Origin: Cyclobacteriaceae bacterium
Lineage (GTDB): Bacteria > Bacteroidota > Bacteroidia > Cytophagales > Cyclobacteriaceae
Direction: 5' to 3'
NCBI GenBank assembly: GCA_028278225.1
Contig: JANQEU010000020.1
Span: 1-64,000, forward strand
Length of the DNA stretch: 64,000 nt
Shown here: positions 44,993 to 54,248 of the stretch, one piece after another
Numbering within the stretch: position 1 is the stretch's first letter
Layout: the number at the start of each line of letters is the position of its first letter
Made by a program: the position numbers and the translations under genes
Notes under the pieces: model-generated
Told to the model about the DNA's origin: nothing
What the model saw: the letters and a program-made list of their open reading frames with translations, nothing else
Database searches by the model: none

Positions 44993-46300
44993 ATGGTGAA
45001 TCTTTTGATGATCGCATATGAATTTCCTCCTTTGAATACAGGTGGGGTCCACAGGATTCTCAGATTTGCAAGAACACTTCCTGAGCATGGAATTACATCA
45101 ACCGTGGTTACGGTAGAACCCGGTTCTTATGATCAAGAAAGCATTATAGACAATAAAATCCTGGATGAAGAACCATTCGAAATCATTAGAACCAGTCTTA
45201 AGCCATTAACACCGATTCAATCCTTTACTAACAACTACTATCTAAAAATAGTGGATACGATTGCCATTCGGTGGAAAAAAAAGTTGATTCCGGAACTTGA
45301 TGAATTAACACGAAAAAAAAGATATACAGCATTTTTCGTTACTGCTCCTCCTTTTAGCATTGCCCGGCTCACATTAACATTAAAGAACAGATATGGAATA
45401 CCTGTCATCCTGGATTTGCGTGATGCCTGGTCTAATTGGAATATTGCTCCGTTTGCCAGTTATTTTCATTTCAAAATGCTGCGAAAACTGGAAAGAAAAT
45501 GCATAGAGAAATCAGATTTCACCTTAGTGACCTCAAATCAAACGAAAAATGATCTTCTGCAAGCACATCCTCCACTTGCGAAATCTAAGATAGAAGTTAT
45601 CACAAATTCATATACTTCTAAAGTGGACGCTTCAAGTAGAAGTTTGGACCCTGATAAAAAGAATGTTTTTGGTTATGTTGGAAGTTTCTACTATTCACCT
45701 GAAAGACAGCGACTATTGGAAAAAAAATGGTGGAAAAAAAAGCCATATCAATTTCTCCAGTTCCTACCCAAAAAAGAGGATTGGCTTTACAGGTCTCCCT
45801 ATTTTATATTTAAAATTGTTTCAGACCTACTGAGTAAACACCCGGATATGATCGATAATCTGGAACTGAGATTTGCGGGTAAAAAACCATTTTGGTTTGA
45901 CGAAATGGTTTCAAAATTCAGTTTGCAATCAATAGTTCGTCATGATGGATTCCTAGATAAGCAAGATGTTCTGTCATTTCAGAGACGGTGCGATGCATTG
46001 ATGATCACTTCAGCGAAGGTAATTAATGGCCGTGATTACAGTATCGCCGGAAAAACTTTTGAATATTTGGCTATTGGTAAACCCATTTTAGGATTTGTTG
46101 CAGAAGGTGCTCAAAAAGATCTTCTAGTTGAAACTCAATCCGGAATTATTTTAGATCCCGACAAGCCAAAGGTTTCAGCAGAAAAACTTCGCGATTTCCT
46201 AAATGGTAAGATTAAAGTTACTCCTGATTATGAGGCTATTGCACAATATTCCACACAGGCGACAACCTTGAAGTTATCAAAGATTATACACAATTTGTGA
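44993..46300 (+). CDS. GT-B glycosyltransferase
   Basis: This 435-residue protein starts with LMIAYEFPPLNTGGVHRILR, the classic GT4 N-terminus with a GG loop. The nucleotide-sugar side contains YSIAGKTFEYLAIGKPILGF and the following GIILDPDKPK. Both domains are intact. A hairpin (46301-46336) follows the stop directly. Confidence 0.92.
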   Translation: MVNLLMIAYEFPPLNTGGVHRILRFARTLPEHGITSTVVTVEPGSYDQESIIDNKILDEEPFEIIRTSLKPLTPIQSFTNNYYLKIVDTIAIRWKKKLIPELDELTRKKRYTAFFVTAPPFSIARLTLTLKNRYGIPVILDLRDAWSNWNIAPFASYFHFKMLRKLERKCIEKSDFTLVTSNQTKNDLLQAHPPLAKSKIEVITNSYTSKVDASSRSLDPDKKNVFGYVGSFYYSPERQRLLEKKWWKKKPYQFLQFLPKKEDWLYRSPYFIFKIVSDLLSKHPDMIDNLELRFAGKKPFWFDEMVSKFSLQSIVRHDGFLDKQDVLSFQRRCDALMITSAKVINGRDYSIAGKTFEYLAIGKPILGFVAEGAQKDLLVETQSGIILDPDKPKVSAEKLRDFLNGKIKVTPDYEAIAQYSTQATTLKLSKIIHNL

Positions 46301-46336
46301 TTTACCTACTTCACCAAATGTTGTTGGTAGGTGAAA
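46301..46336 (+). other. Hairpin directly after a glycosyltransferase stop
   Basis: Arms at 46301-46309 and 46327-46336 pair with one bulge around a loop of about 17 bases. No T-run follows, so it is a weak terminator or an RNA-stabilising structure. The rest of the 197-base gap holds a 31-codon frame (46401-46496) ending two bases before the next start, with no recognisable product. Confidence 0.35.
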
Positions 46337-46497
46337 CAGGGTTGCGAATATGATTATTAATGTGGTTTTAGGATGTTCGGAACCTATTAGACTCTAACGT
46401 ATGAGCAGTAGAATGACAGGTATAGTTGAAAATGGTATGGCAATGATCACAAATTCGCAATTAATTCCAAGCAATATTCCACTAAGGAGTTGGTAAT

Positions 46498-47346
46498 ATG
46501 GATCCACTAGTTTCTATAATTATGCCTGTCTACAATGATGAGCATTACATCGGTGATGCCATTAGATCAGTTCTTAATCAAACTTACAAGAATTGGGAAC
46601 TCGTTGTTGTCAACGATGGAAGCACAGATGGCACCCAGGAAATCATTGATTCATTTCGGGATTCGAGAATTAGGTCCTTTGTCAAGGAAAATGAAGGTGT
46701 CTGTAGGGCAAGAAACCTTGCACTATCTAAAATGAGAGGGGATTTTTTTTGTTTTTTAGATAGTGACGATATGCTTACTCCGAAAAGCATTAATATTAGA
46801 ATTAATGTATTAATCAAGGACGATAAAATTGATTTTGTTGATGGAATTGTTGTCAATACCTCAGCTGATTTAACAAAGAAAATAAGTTGTTGGAAACCTT
46901 CCTACAGAGGAAACCCAATTAAACAACTAGCCAAACTGAAAGACAATTGTTTTTTTGGTATTACGTGGATGATCCGAAGAAATAAATCATATGCGTACAC
47001 TTTTGAACCACGATTGAACCATGGTGAAGATTTAATATTTTATTTAGAATGCTGCCGAAACAGTTTGGGAGATTACACGTATGTGTCGGAACAAATTTAT
47101 ATACGTAGAATTGTAGTAGGAAGTGCTATGCAAGACATCGATGGTCTGGCAAAAGGATACAAGTTTATATATGACTATATCTCCACAAATAAACTCATTT
47201 CTTATCTCGAGAGGATTGGAGTTCAATTTAAAATAAAAAAAATATTAGCACTTTCGTTTCTTAAACGGGGGGACATAACAAAAGCTTTATTAGCCCTGGT
47301 TGGGATTAGTTATTTAGTTGACAATGGGTTATCATTCAAAAAATAA
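46498..47346 (+). CDS. Family 2 glycosyltransferase
   Basis: The protein has 282 residues. VSIIMPVYNDEHYIGDAIRS opens the GT-A fold, VVVNDGSTDGTQEII follows and the DxD motif is in FCFLDSDDMLTPKS. The acceptor-side ED is in NHGEDLIFYLECCR. It is shorter than many GT2 members but has all the catalytic motifs. Its end overlaps the next gene by 23 bases. Confidence 0.92.
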   Translation: MDPLVSIIMPVYNDEHYIGDAIRSVLNQTYKNWELVVVNDGSTDGTQEIIDSFRDSRIRSFVKENEGVCRARNLALSKMRGDFFCFLDSDDMLTPKSINIRINVLIKDDKIDFVDGIVVNTSADLTKKISCWKPSYRGNPIKQLAKLKDNCFFGITWMIRRNKSYAYTFEPRLNHGEDLIFYLECCRNSLGDYTYVSEQIYIRRIVVGSAMQDIDGLAKGYKFIYDYISTNKLISYLERIGVQFKIKKILALSFLKRGDITKALLALVGISYLVDNGLSFKK

Positions 47347-48550
47347 GAAATCCTACCTTGCTATTAGTTACCATAGTTTGATGGATCCTATTAATTATGG
47401 TCTTTTCCGAAAATACCTAATCGATTTTCAGATACAATCCGATTATATACATGAAATAATTTACATAACATTTGAACAGAAAGTTCATCGGCTACCTATT
47501 GATGATTTTCGGAGGACCAAGACTGATTTTCAAAATATGAATATACGATGGGTCCCATTAAAATACCATACCGGGCGATTTATAACGTTTTATAAGCTAT
47601 TGGATTTTTTAATCTTGCTGCAATTCGTCCTGCGCGTTTTTCTATTTAAAAAAGTTGACTACCTGATTGGCTTCACAAGTTTGTCAGCAGTTCTTGTTTA
47701 TCTGATCTCAAGGGTTTTGAATAAAAAATATGTCCTTCTGAATGTGGAACCTCATTCAGAATACATGGCTGATTTTGGCTTTTGGCAGAAAAAAGGATTG
47801 AAATATCAACTACTAAAAAGACTCGAACAACTATCTGTACAAAATGCTCAAAAAGTGGGCATTCCGACGAAAGCCTATCTACGAGAAGTGAATCGTTTGA
47901 ATTTAAAGGGGCGTTCGGTTTATTTACCAACCGGGATAGACCTTACACATGGTATTTCTGGTACAATGAATTTTGATTTCAGCAAAATCCGGCAGAAATA
48001 TGGATGGAAAGATGATGATATTATTTTCCTGTATCTCGGTAAGTTTGGAGGAATATATTATGATCATAAGGATTATTATAAATTTTTTGAAAGATTGCTG
48101 CCAATGAATCCTGCCTACAGGGGGTGGATTATTACAGGCGAGATCGATGATGAATTAAGAGAGTGCTTTAGTGACACAAATAACAAAGTAATCTTAACGG
48201 GTGGTGTGTCGTATGACCACCTTCATGAAATTCTAAGCATTGTGAATTTCGGAATCCTTTTGGTTCCGGATTTTCCCTCACAGAGATTCAGGTGTCCCAT
48301 AAAAACAGCTGATTACTGGTCAGTTGGAGTGCCTATTATAATTAGTCATGGTGTGTCTGATGATTATGTCTTAGCCAGGAAATACAAAATAGGGATTGTA
48401 GTCAGGAATTTAACACCACCACCGGCAGAGGAATTGGAATCACTATTGGCTGATCTAGATGTAAAAAACAGGTGTCTGGAAATTGCAGCCAAATTCAGGG
48501 GTCATCAATTGACTGTCAATTTTCTGAGAAATTCTTTGTTGGATGAATGA
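47324..48550 (+). CDS. Glycosyltransferase, divergent GT-B type
   Basis: The protein has 408 residues from the ATG at 47324; a TTG at 47318 would add two. The N-terminal domain has YLAISYHSLMDPINYGLFRK. A central linker LPTGIDLTHG marks the start of the C-terminal nucleotide-binding domain, which has IIFLYLGKFGGIYYDHKDYY and a degenerate RCPIKTADYWSVGVPIIISH. It is recognisable as GT-B but less typical than its neighbours. It overlaps the preceding GT2 gene by 23 bases and the next by four. Confidence 0.82.
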   Translation: MGYHSKNKKSYLAISYHSLMDPINYGLFRKYLIDFQIQSDYIHEIIYITFEQKVHRLPIDDFRRTKTDFQNMNIRWVPLKYHTGRFITFYKLLDFLILLQFVLRVFLFKKVDYLIGFTSLSAVLVYLISRVLNKKYVLLNVEPHSEYMADFGFWQKKGLKYQLLKRLEQLSVQNAQKVGIPTKAYLREVNRLNLKGRSVYLPTGIDLTHGISGTMNFDFSKIRQKYGWKDDDIIFLYLGKFGGIYYDHKDYYKFFERLLPMNPAYRGWIITGEIDDELRECFSDTNNKVILTGGVSYDHLHEILSIVNFGILLVPDFPSQRFRCPIKTADYWSVGVPIIISHGVSDDYVLARKYKIGIVVRNLTPPPAEELESLLADLDVKNRCLEIAAKFRGHQLTVNFLRNSLLDE

Positions 48551-49851
48551 AGAAGATATTGATTATTTCATTTCACTCCTTGCCCATGAATGTTATCGCT
48601 TCATACAGGGCTATGGCGTTTCTGTACAATTTAAAAAAATTTGGATTCGAACCAACGTTATTAACCCATCATTGGGATAACGACCTGGATGAAGTTAAAA
48701 TCAAAAAAGAAAAATATAACTATGGAACCATTATACGTATCCCCATTGTAAAACACTGGTTCCACGAGGTTATTGGGGTCATCGAATCAATTCCTTTAAT
48801 TAATAGATTCTCTATACTTTTTCGGTGGTTGTCGGGGGTACTTGATTCCTCCAGGCTTGATTGGGATAGTTATCGATCGCTAAAAATATTCTGCAAGCAA
48901 CATCTTTCAGATTATACATATGATCTTATAATGGGAATTTACTCCCCCCATCATCACTTGAAATTATGTTATGAGTTACACACACTTTTCAGTATTCCAT
49001 ATATATTGGATTTTCGTGACTTGTGGAATAATCGGGTGATCCACCGCCATTACAGTCCTAATCTATCGGAAAGCCTGCAAGATTCAATAACAAAATTCTA
49101 CTGGAAAAAATGGCTTAGCAAAGCGAAGCTTTTTTCGATTACAAGTAAACCATGGATGGAAAAAATTCATGAGTTTTCAAAGACCAATGGTATTATAGTA
49201 CATAATGGATATGAACAGGAGTTTTTTGATAGAATTGATGTTAAGCCACCGAAAACCACTGAATTCGTAGTTTTACATGCCGGAAGCCTTTACACACATC
49301 AGTATCTTGATATCTTCTTTCAAGGATGCAAGCAATTTGTAGAACGTAATAGACCCAAGAATTTTAAAGTAAAATTTATTGGTGCTGATCGAAGGCACTA
49401 CTTTAATCAATTATCAGGTTTAATGCCTCGAGCTAAGGATTATGTATTGAGCAATCTGGATGAAGCGTATTGTGAGGTAACTAAAAGAATACCAAAGGAA
49501 GAAGTCATAGATCAAATGGCTAAGTGCCACCTGTTTCTTTTCCCTAGTTTTCCGGATTCGCCGGGAACCTACGGAGGAAAGATATTTGAATGCATTGGTG
49601 GAAAAAGAAATATTCTAGTGATCCCTGACGATCTGGGAGTGGTGGGAGAACTTATCCGAGAAACTAAGGCAGGTTTTATGGCCAACACTCCGGGGGAAGT
49701 GACAGATTATCTTCAAACATGTTATGAAGAATGGCAAGAAAACGGATATGTGGATTACAAAGCTGATTTTTCAATTATACAACACTATTCTAGGGAAAAC
49801 CAAGTGAGGGCTTTCTCAGATCATCTTAAACTTGATTGGGGAGATAGGTAG
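48547..49851 (+). CDS. GT-B glycosyltransferase
   Basis: This 434-residue protein begins ILIISFHSLPMNVIASYRAM. A central IPYILDFRDLWNNRVIHRHY is typical of the GT4-like N-domain, and the C-domain has FVVLHAGSLYTHQYLDIFF and SFPDSPGTYGGKIFECIGGK. Its last 75 residues (NTPGEVTDYLQTCYEEWQEN, then HYSRENQVRAF) align well with the scrap at 52551-52805, so a relative of this gene once lay downstream. Confidence 0.9.
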   Translation: MKKILIISFHSLPMNVIASYRAMAFLYNLKKFGFEPTLLTHHWDNDLDEVKIKKEKYNYGTIIRIPIVKHWFHEVIGVIESIPLINRFSILFRWLSGVLDSSRLDWDSYRSLKIFCKQHLSDYTYDLIMGIYSPHHHLKLCYELHTLFSIPYILDFRDLWNNRVIHRHYSPNLSESLQDSITKFYWKKWLSKAKLFSITSKPWMEKIHEFSKTNGIIVHNGYEQEFFDRIDVKPPKTTEFVVLHAGSLYTHQYLDIFFQGCKQFVERNRPKNFKVKFIGADRRHYFNQLSGLMPRAKDYVLSNLDEAYCEVTKRIPKEEVIDQMAKCHLFLFPSFPDSPGTYGGKIFECIGGKRNILVIPDDLGVVGELIRETKAGFMANTPGEVTDYLQTCYEEWQENGYVDYKADFSIIQHYSRENQVRAFSDHLKLDWGDR

Positions 49852-49967
49852 ATGCCGTTTGAATAAGTACAAATCCATTCTTCTAACATGTAAGAGTGAG
49901 GTAATACGAATGAATAAAGTGGGTTTGCCAGTTCAAAACTATTTTAGCATCAATTTAAACCTAGGTA

Positions 49968-51383
49968 ATGTTATTCAATTCAATTGAATTTGTTGTTTTT
50001 CTGCTAATCGTTCTTTTTCTATTCCTAAGTCTAAGGAAGTTTCGATGGATAACATTGCTAACCGCCAGTTACTTCTTTTATACATATTGGAAAATTGAGT
50101 ATGCACTGTTAATAGTACTATCAACGGTAACGGACTATTTCATTGGAATCGCCATACATAGGGCCAAGACGACAAGGATAAAAAAGTCATTACTATACAT
50201 CAGTATCTCTGTGAACATTGGTATACTGTTCTTTTTTAAGTACTTCAATTTCCTGAATAAAAATATCAGCAGTGTTTTGAGTGGCATGGGTATGGAAAAC
50301 ATCATACCATATACTGATTTTTTATTGCCAGTGGGTATTTCCTTTTATACATTTCAGACTTTGTCATACAGTGTTGATATTTATAATGGGAAGATCAATC
50401 CCGAAAAACATTTGGGCTACTTCGCGCTATTTGTATCTTTTTTTCCTCAATTAGTTGCGGGCCCGATCGAAAGAGCAGGAAACTTGCTAGGTCAGTTAAA
50501 AGGTTCTTTCAAATTCGATGTACAAAATATTGCTCCTGCCGTGAAGCTCATTTTATGGGGGTATTTCAAAAAGATTGTGATTGCTGATCGACTTGCAATG
50601 TATGTGGATCCAGTTTACGACAATGCCTCCGCTTTTGGGACACTTTCCCTGGTTATGGCCACCATTTTATTTGCTTTCCAGATTTACTGTGATTTTTCAG
50701 GTTATTCAGATATTGCGATAGGGGTGGCTAAACTTTTTGGAATCAACCTGATGAAAAATTTCGAGAGACCTTACTTGTCTAAATCAATTGGTGAATTTTG
50801 GAAACGTTGGCACATTTCACTTTCCACATGGTTCAGGGACTATGTTTACATACCACTCGGTGGAAACAAAGTCATTAAAATAAGGTGGTACTACAATTTG
50901 ATCGTTACATTCCTTATCAGCGGACTCTGGCATGGCGCAAATTGGACATTCGCTGTATGGGGAATATTACATTGCTCCTATCTAATTATCGAAAAGTTAT
51001 TTCACCTAAACGTCAGCTCACCATTATGGATTAGAAGACAGTTCAGGGTGATCTTGACCTTTTTTCTTGTTTGTTTTGCGTGGATATTTTTCAGGGCAAA
51101 TGATCTTACTATTGCCATAGAGATAATACAGCGAATCGGATTATTCAATTTAGACTATGCTTTGTTTTATGAGGAAGCTAAAATCACAGGAATAAGCAAG
51201 CTTGATTTTATTCTTTCATTTGTTTTTTTGATTTTTCTGACTTTGGTGGAAAAGTCGGGGATTAAAGTTGAGTGGCCATCAAAATATGTTTCACTTAGAT
51301 TTCTATTTTATTATTTTATTATTTTTTCAATCATATTTTTTGGAGTAGATGGCCGGGAAGCCTTCATCTACTTCCAGTTCTAA
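49968..51383 (+). CDS. MBOAT-family O-acyltransferase
   Basis: This 471-residue protein has about 10-11 transmembrane helices. The MBOAT/AlgI signature is clear: CDFSGYSDIAIGVAKLFG near 241-258, FWKRWHISLSTWFRDYVYIP at 278-297 and the catalytic His322 in SGLWHGANWTF. These enzymes carry acetyl or other acyl groups across the membrane onto exported polysaccharides, with a periplasmic SGNH partner. The next gene, three bases away, encodes such a partner. A 116-base gap separates it from the glycosyltransferases upstream. Confidence 0.95.
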   Translation: MLFNSIEFVVFLLIVLFLFLSLRKFRWITLLTASYFFYTYWKIEYALLIVLSTVTDYFIGIAIHRAKTTRIKKSLLYISISVNIGILFFFKYFNFLNKNISSVLSGMGMENIIPYTDFLLPVGISFYTFQTLSYSVDIYNGKINPEKHLGYFALFVSFFPQLVAGPIERAGNLLGQLKGSFKFDVQNIAPAVKLILWGYFKKIVIADRLAMYVDPVYDNASAFGTLSLVMATILFAFQIYCDFSGYSDIAIGVAKLFGINLMKNFERPYLSKSIGEFWKRWHISLSTWFRDYVYIPLGGNKVIKIRWYYNLIVTFLISGLWHGANWTFAVWGILHCSYLIIEKLFHLNVSSPLWIRRQFRVILTFFLVCFAWIFFRANDLTIAIEIIQRIGLFNLDYALFYEEAKITGISKLDFILSFVFLIFLTLVEKSGIKVEWPSKYVSLRFLFYYFIIFSIIFFGVDGREAFIYFQF

Positions 51384-51386
51384 GTT

Positions 51387-52274
51387 GTGAAAAAGTTTCT
51401 GATATTCATTTTTGGATTCCTTCTATTGAATTATCTGCTGAGCAAGTGGTATCTGATGGTGATGCAGAAAAGCCATTTAGTTGAAACTGACCAAAAGTTT
51501 CATCAATACGCCGAGACCGGGCAACTTGATTTAGTAATAATGGGAAATTCCCATACATTCGCGATAAATGCAGATTCCATACAGAATTCTATTCATTTTG
51601 GCTCGTATGCGGAGACAATAGAGAAATCATTTTTTAAGCTAAAATACCTCGTTGAGAGCGATAAAGAGCCTCAGAGAATAATACTAAGCTATGATCTCGG
51701 ACTCTTAAATGACAAGAATATCAATCTAAAATGGAATTCTTTTTATTGGGTTAAGTACTACGATAAGATGGAATTCTTTGAAGTGACGGATGATAAGTTG
51801 GGATTTGTTTTTCATTTGTTAAAAGCAAAGCTTATTCCATATGCTGACGGAGAGATTGATTTAGTAGATTATTATTTCAGTGATGAAGTACCGGTAGAAT
51901 TAGAAAACCTGAGAAACGACAAAAAGGCTTTGAATCAGGTAAAAGCAGAATTTGATTGTCTTGATAGCCAGCTGAGTGACATTGGCGTCCATTATTTTAA
52001 GAAGTTTGTCAATACATGCACGGAAAACGGAATTGAATTGATATTAGTGCGATTTCCGTTGACTTCCTACTTTTATCAGAGTCAACTTTATTGTTATGAC
52101 GATTTGGAATACTACGATTGGATTAAATCCAATTGCTTATCCGATGAAATAAGGATTTTAGATTATCACAATTCCTATGCTGATAGTTTATTCAAGGATC
52201 CTCATCATTTGAAGGGAGGAGTAATTAGGCAGATGTTTACAAGTAAACTGAAAAATGATATTGCTCAAAATTGA
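51387..52274 (+). CDS. SGNH-like partner protein of the MBOAT acyltransferase
   Basis: The protein has 295 residues from a GTG three bases after the MBOAT stop. A membrane-anchoring hydrophobic N-terminus (4-24) is followed by a soluble domain. The block I Ser55 lies in VIMGNSHTFAI, and the late Asp-x-His is in FKDPHHLKGG (about 271-274). This is the AlgJ/AlgX/DltD-like plan in which the anchored domain transfers the acyl group to the glycan. Clustering with MBOAT strongly supports that role. The acyl group, usually acetyl, is inferred. Confidence 0.8.
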   Translation: MKKFLIFIFGFLLLNYLLSKWYLMVMQKSHLVETDQKFHQYAETGQLDLVIMGNSHTFAINADSIQNSIHFGSYAETIEKSFFKLKYLVESDKEPQRIILSYDLGLLNDKNINLKWNSFYWVKYYDKMEFFEVTDDKLGFVFHLLKAKLIPYADGEIDLVDYYFSDEVPVELENLRNDKKALNQVKAEFDCLDSQLSDIGVHYFKKFVNTCTENGIELILVRFPLTSYFYQSQLYCYDDLEYYDWIKSNCLSDEIRILDYHNSYADSLFKDPHHLKGGVIRQMFTSKLKNDIAQN

Positions 52275-52392
52275 ATTTGCCGTCTAGATTATAGTGGCAT
52301 TTTTAGAATACTAATTTCGGAATTAATTATTAAATTCTTCAATGATATAACACCTAGCTCATTGTCATTTATTTCTGTTAATTCAAAAAAGA

Positions 52393-52557
52393 ATGAAGGT
52401 TCTTCACTTTACCGAGTCCGTATCAACCACTACTGAAACCTTCGTTCGATTTTTTATCCAGAAAAGCACAAAGTTCTTAGATGTGTGTGTCGCATCATTC
52501 AATATCGACAATTCTAAACTATGCACTACAAAAGGAAAGCATTTAAAAAAAGCCTAG
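52393..52557 (+). pseudogene. N-terminal scrap of a glycosyltransferase
   Basis: The 54-codon frame reads MKVLHFTESVSTTTETFVRF and runs to a TAG at 52555-52557. The opening is a good GT4 N-terminal strand and loop. It breaks off where the C-terminal scrap begins in another frame, as expected after a large internal deletion or a fusion of two dead genes. Confidence 0.55.
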
Positions 52558-52805
52558 CCACTCAAAAACCGGTATCGGCTGCACCGGGTGGTCATAGCAT
52601 AGTTAGAGAGTTGATGAAAGAATTGAGTATACGGCACATAACAAATACTACAGAAGAAGTATGCAATATGCTGAGCAAGGAATATAAACAACGGAAAGAT
52701 GAAGGCTTAAATCCAGAGATAGTTCCCATTAATAATGTCAGACTATTTGGCCGAGAAAATCTGTTAAAAAAGTTCTCATCTTATCCGGACAAGATGATCG
52801 ACTGA
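52551..52805 (+). pseudogene. C-terminal scrap of a glycosyltransferase
   Basis: The frame is open from an ATG at 52521 (94 codons). From about 52551 it reads SLATQKPVSAAPGGHSIVRE and then NTTEEVCNMLSKEYKQRKDE and FGRENLLKKF. This aligns position by position with the end of the glycosyltransferase at 48547 (RNILVIPDDLGVVGELIRE, NTPGEVTDYLQTCYEEWQEN, YSRENQVRAF). The donor-binding domain upstream is missing, so it cannot be active on its own. Confidence 0.65.
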
Positions 52806-52866
52806 AGGGATGTTGGACGTACTCACATCCTTAGGATATGATCTCAAACAGTAATCAAAAAAGCAA

Positions 52867-54237
52867 ATGTCCGAATTTTTACGATTTGTTCTTCTGCAAC
52901 TGAATAACCTAAGTAAAAAGGGTTCTTTTGCTCAAAATATTGGGATAGTATTTTCAGGTAACATTTTGAATTTTACAATCCAAGTCATTTTGACACCTGT
53001 GATGAGTAGGATTTATGGCCCTGAGGCTTATGGTGAATATGCCTATTTTAATCTTGTGGTTACCAACCTAGTATTCCTAGGAGGCCTTTCTTTGCCTACA
53101 GTATACGTTATCGCACCTCGTGAATATGATTTTTTCGCTTTAGGCAAAGCAGTTCTGACATCTGTTTTAATTGTTACAGTACTTTCCTTTTTTGGATATC
53201 TACTTTTTAGAAACTATTTATCTGAATTCTCTTATCAGTACACAGTTATTCCACTATTGATCATTCTAATCTTTCTGAACTCAGTGAATGCCATTTTTAC
53301 TAACTCCAATATTCGCGGCAAATATTTCAAAAGAAACTCACTGATCAGTGTTCTTGGAAATTTATTCTCGAGAGGCGGATCTATTGGTTTTGGTTATTTT
53401 CTTTTTGCTTCGGGGATTGGCTTACTTATTGGAGATCTGATTCGGGGAATATTGAATTTTACAGCTTTAACAAGTAATAAAATGAAGGGCCAGTTTTTAC
53501 TTTTTGTAAAAAGGTCCAACCACAAATACATCCGCTCCATTTTCAAAAAGAATATCGATGTAGTGAAGTATATTTTCCCCTCCCAGGTGCTCAACAAGTT
53601 TACATATGATATTCCCTTATTGATCATTGGAGGTTATTTCTCAAAAGAGCATCTGGGTTATTTCACATTCGCCGTAGCCATTTTGAATATACCGAGGAAT
53701 TTGGTCGCCAGGGCTATCCAACCCGTATTCTATCAGAAGGCAAATGAGATACATCAACATGACCCTGATACCATTGGTCATTTCGTGGAACGGATTTTCA
53801 TTTCTGCATTGCTATTTACTTTTCTACCATTTACGATCATTTCCATTTGGGCTCCTGAAATCTTTGCATTTGTTTTTGGCAATGAATGGGAAACAGCCGG
53901 CAAGATTGCATCTCTATTGACTTTTCAATTCATCTTGGCCACCATTGCAGAATCATTTGGTGGAATTCGTAGGATACTAGGTCTACAAAAACGAATTTTG
54001 ATCTTGACCATCTTTAGCGCGATTTTAAGGATATTGCCTTTTGTAATGGTATTTTTTGAAATCAACTTTTACAGGTTGATCTTTCTGTATTCCTTTGCGC
54101 AAGCATTTTTCATAGTATTCAGCTTCTCTGACCTGTTTGTAAGCATAATGAATAGGAAGAAAGCAATAAAGAATATGGTTTTGACCTTGATTATTTTCAC
54201 TATCGGCGTCCTCATCAGTATCGGATCCCTCATCTAA
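52867..54237 (+). CDS. Wzx-type polysaccharide flippase
   Basis: This 456-residue MOP-superfamily transporter has about 12 transmembrane helices and the typical opening GNILNFTIQVILTPVMSRIY, GPEAYGEYAYF (about 27-58). It would flip the lipid-linked repeat unit to the periplasm for the Wzy-like polymerase encoded at 40691. Together they indicate a Wzx/Wzy-dependent pathway. The length is typical and the gene intact. Confidence 0.92.
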   Translation: MSEFLRFVLLQLNNLSKKGSFAQNIGIVFSGNILNFTIQVILTPVMSRIYGPEAYGEYAYFNLVVTNLVFLGGLSLPTVYVIAPREYDFFALGKAVLTSVLIVTVLSFFGYLLFRNYLSEFSYQYTVIPLLIILIFLNSVNAIFTNSNIRGKYFKRNSLISVLGNLFSRGGSIGFGYFLFASGIGLLIGDLIRGILNFTALTSNKMKGQFLLFVKRSNHKYIRSIFKKNIDVVKYIFPSQVLNKFTYDIPLLIIGGYFSKEHLGYFTFAVAILNIPRNLVARAIQPVFYQKANEIHQHDPDTIGHFVERIFISALLFTFLPFTIISIWAPEIFAFVFGNEWETAGKIASLLTFQFILATIAESFGGIRRILGLQKRILILTIFSAILRILPFVMVFFEINFYRLIFLYSFAQAFFIVFSFSDLFVSIMNRKKAIKNMVLTLIIFTIGVLISIGSLI

Positions 54238-54248
54238 CAAAAGATATC

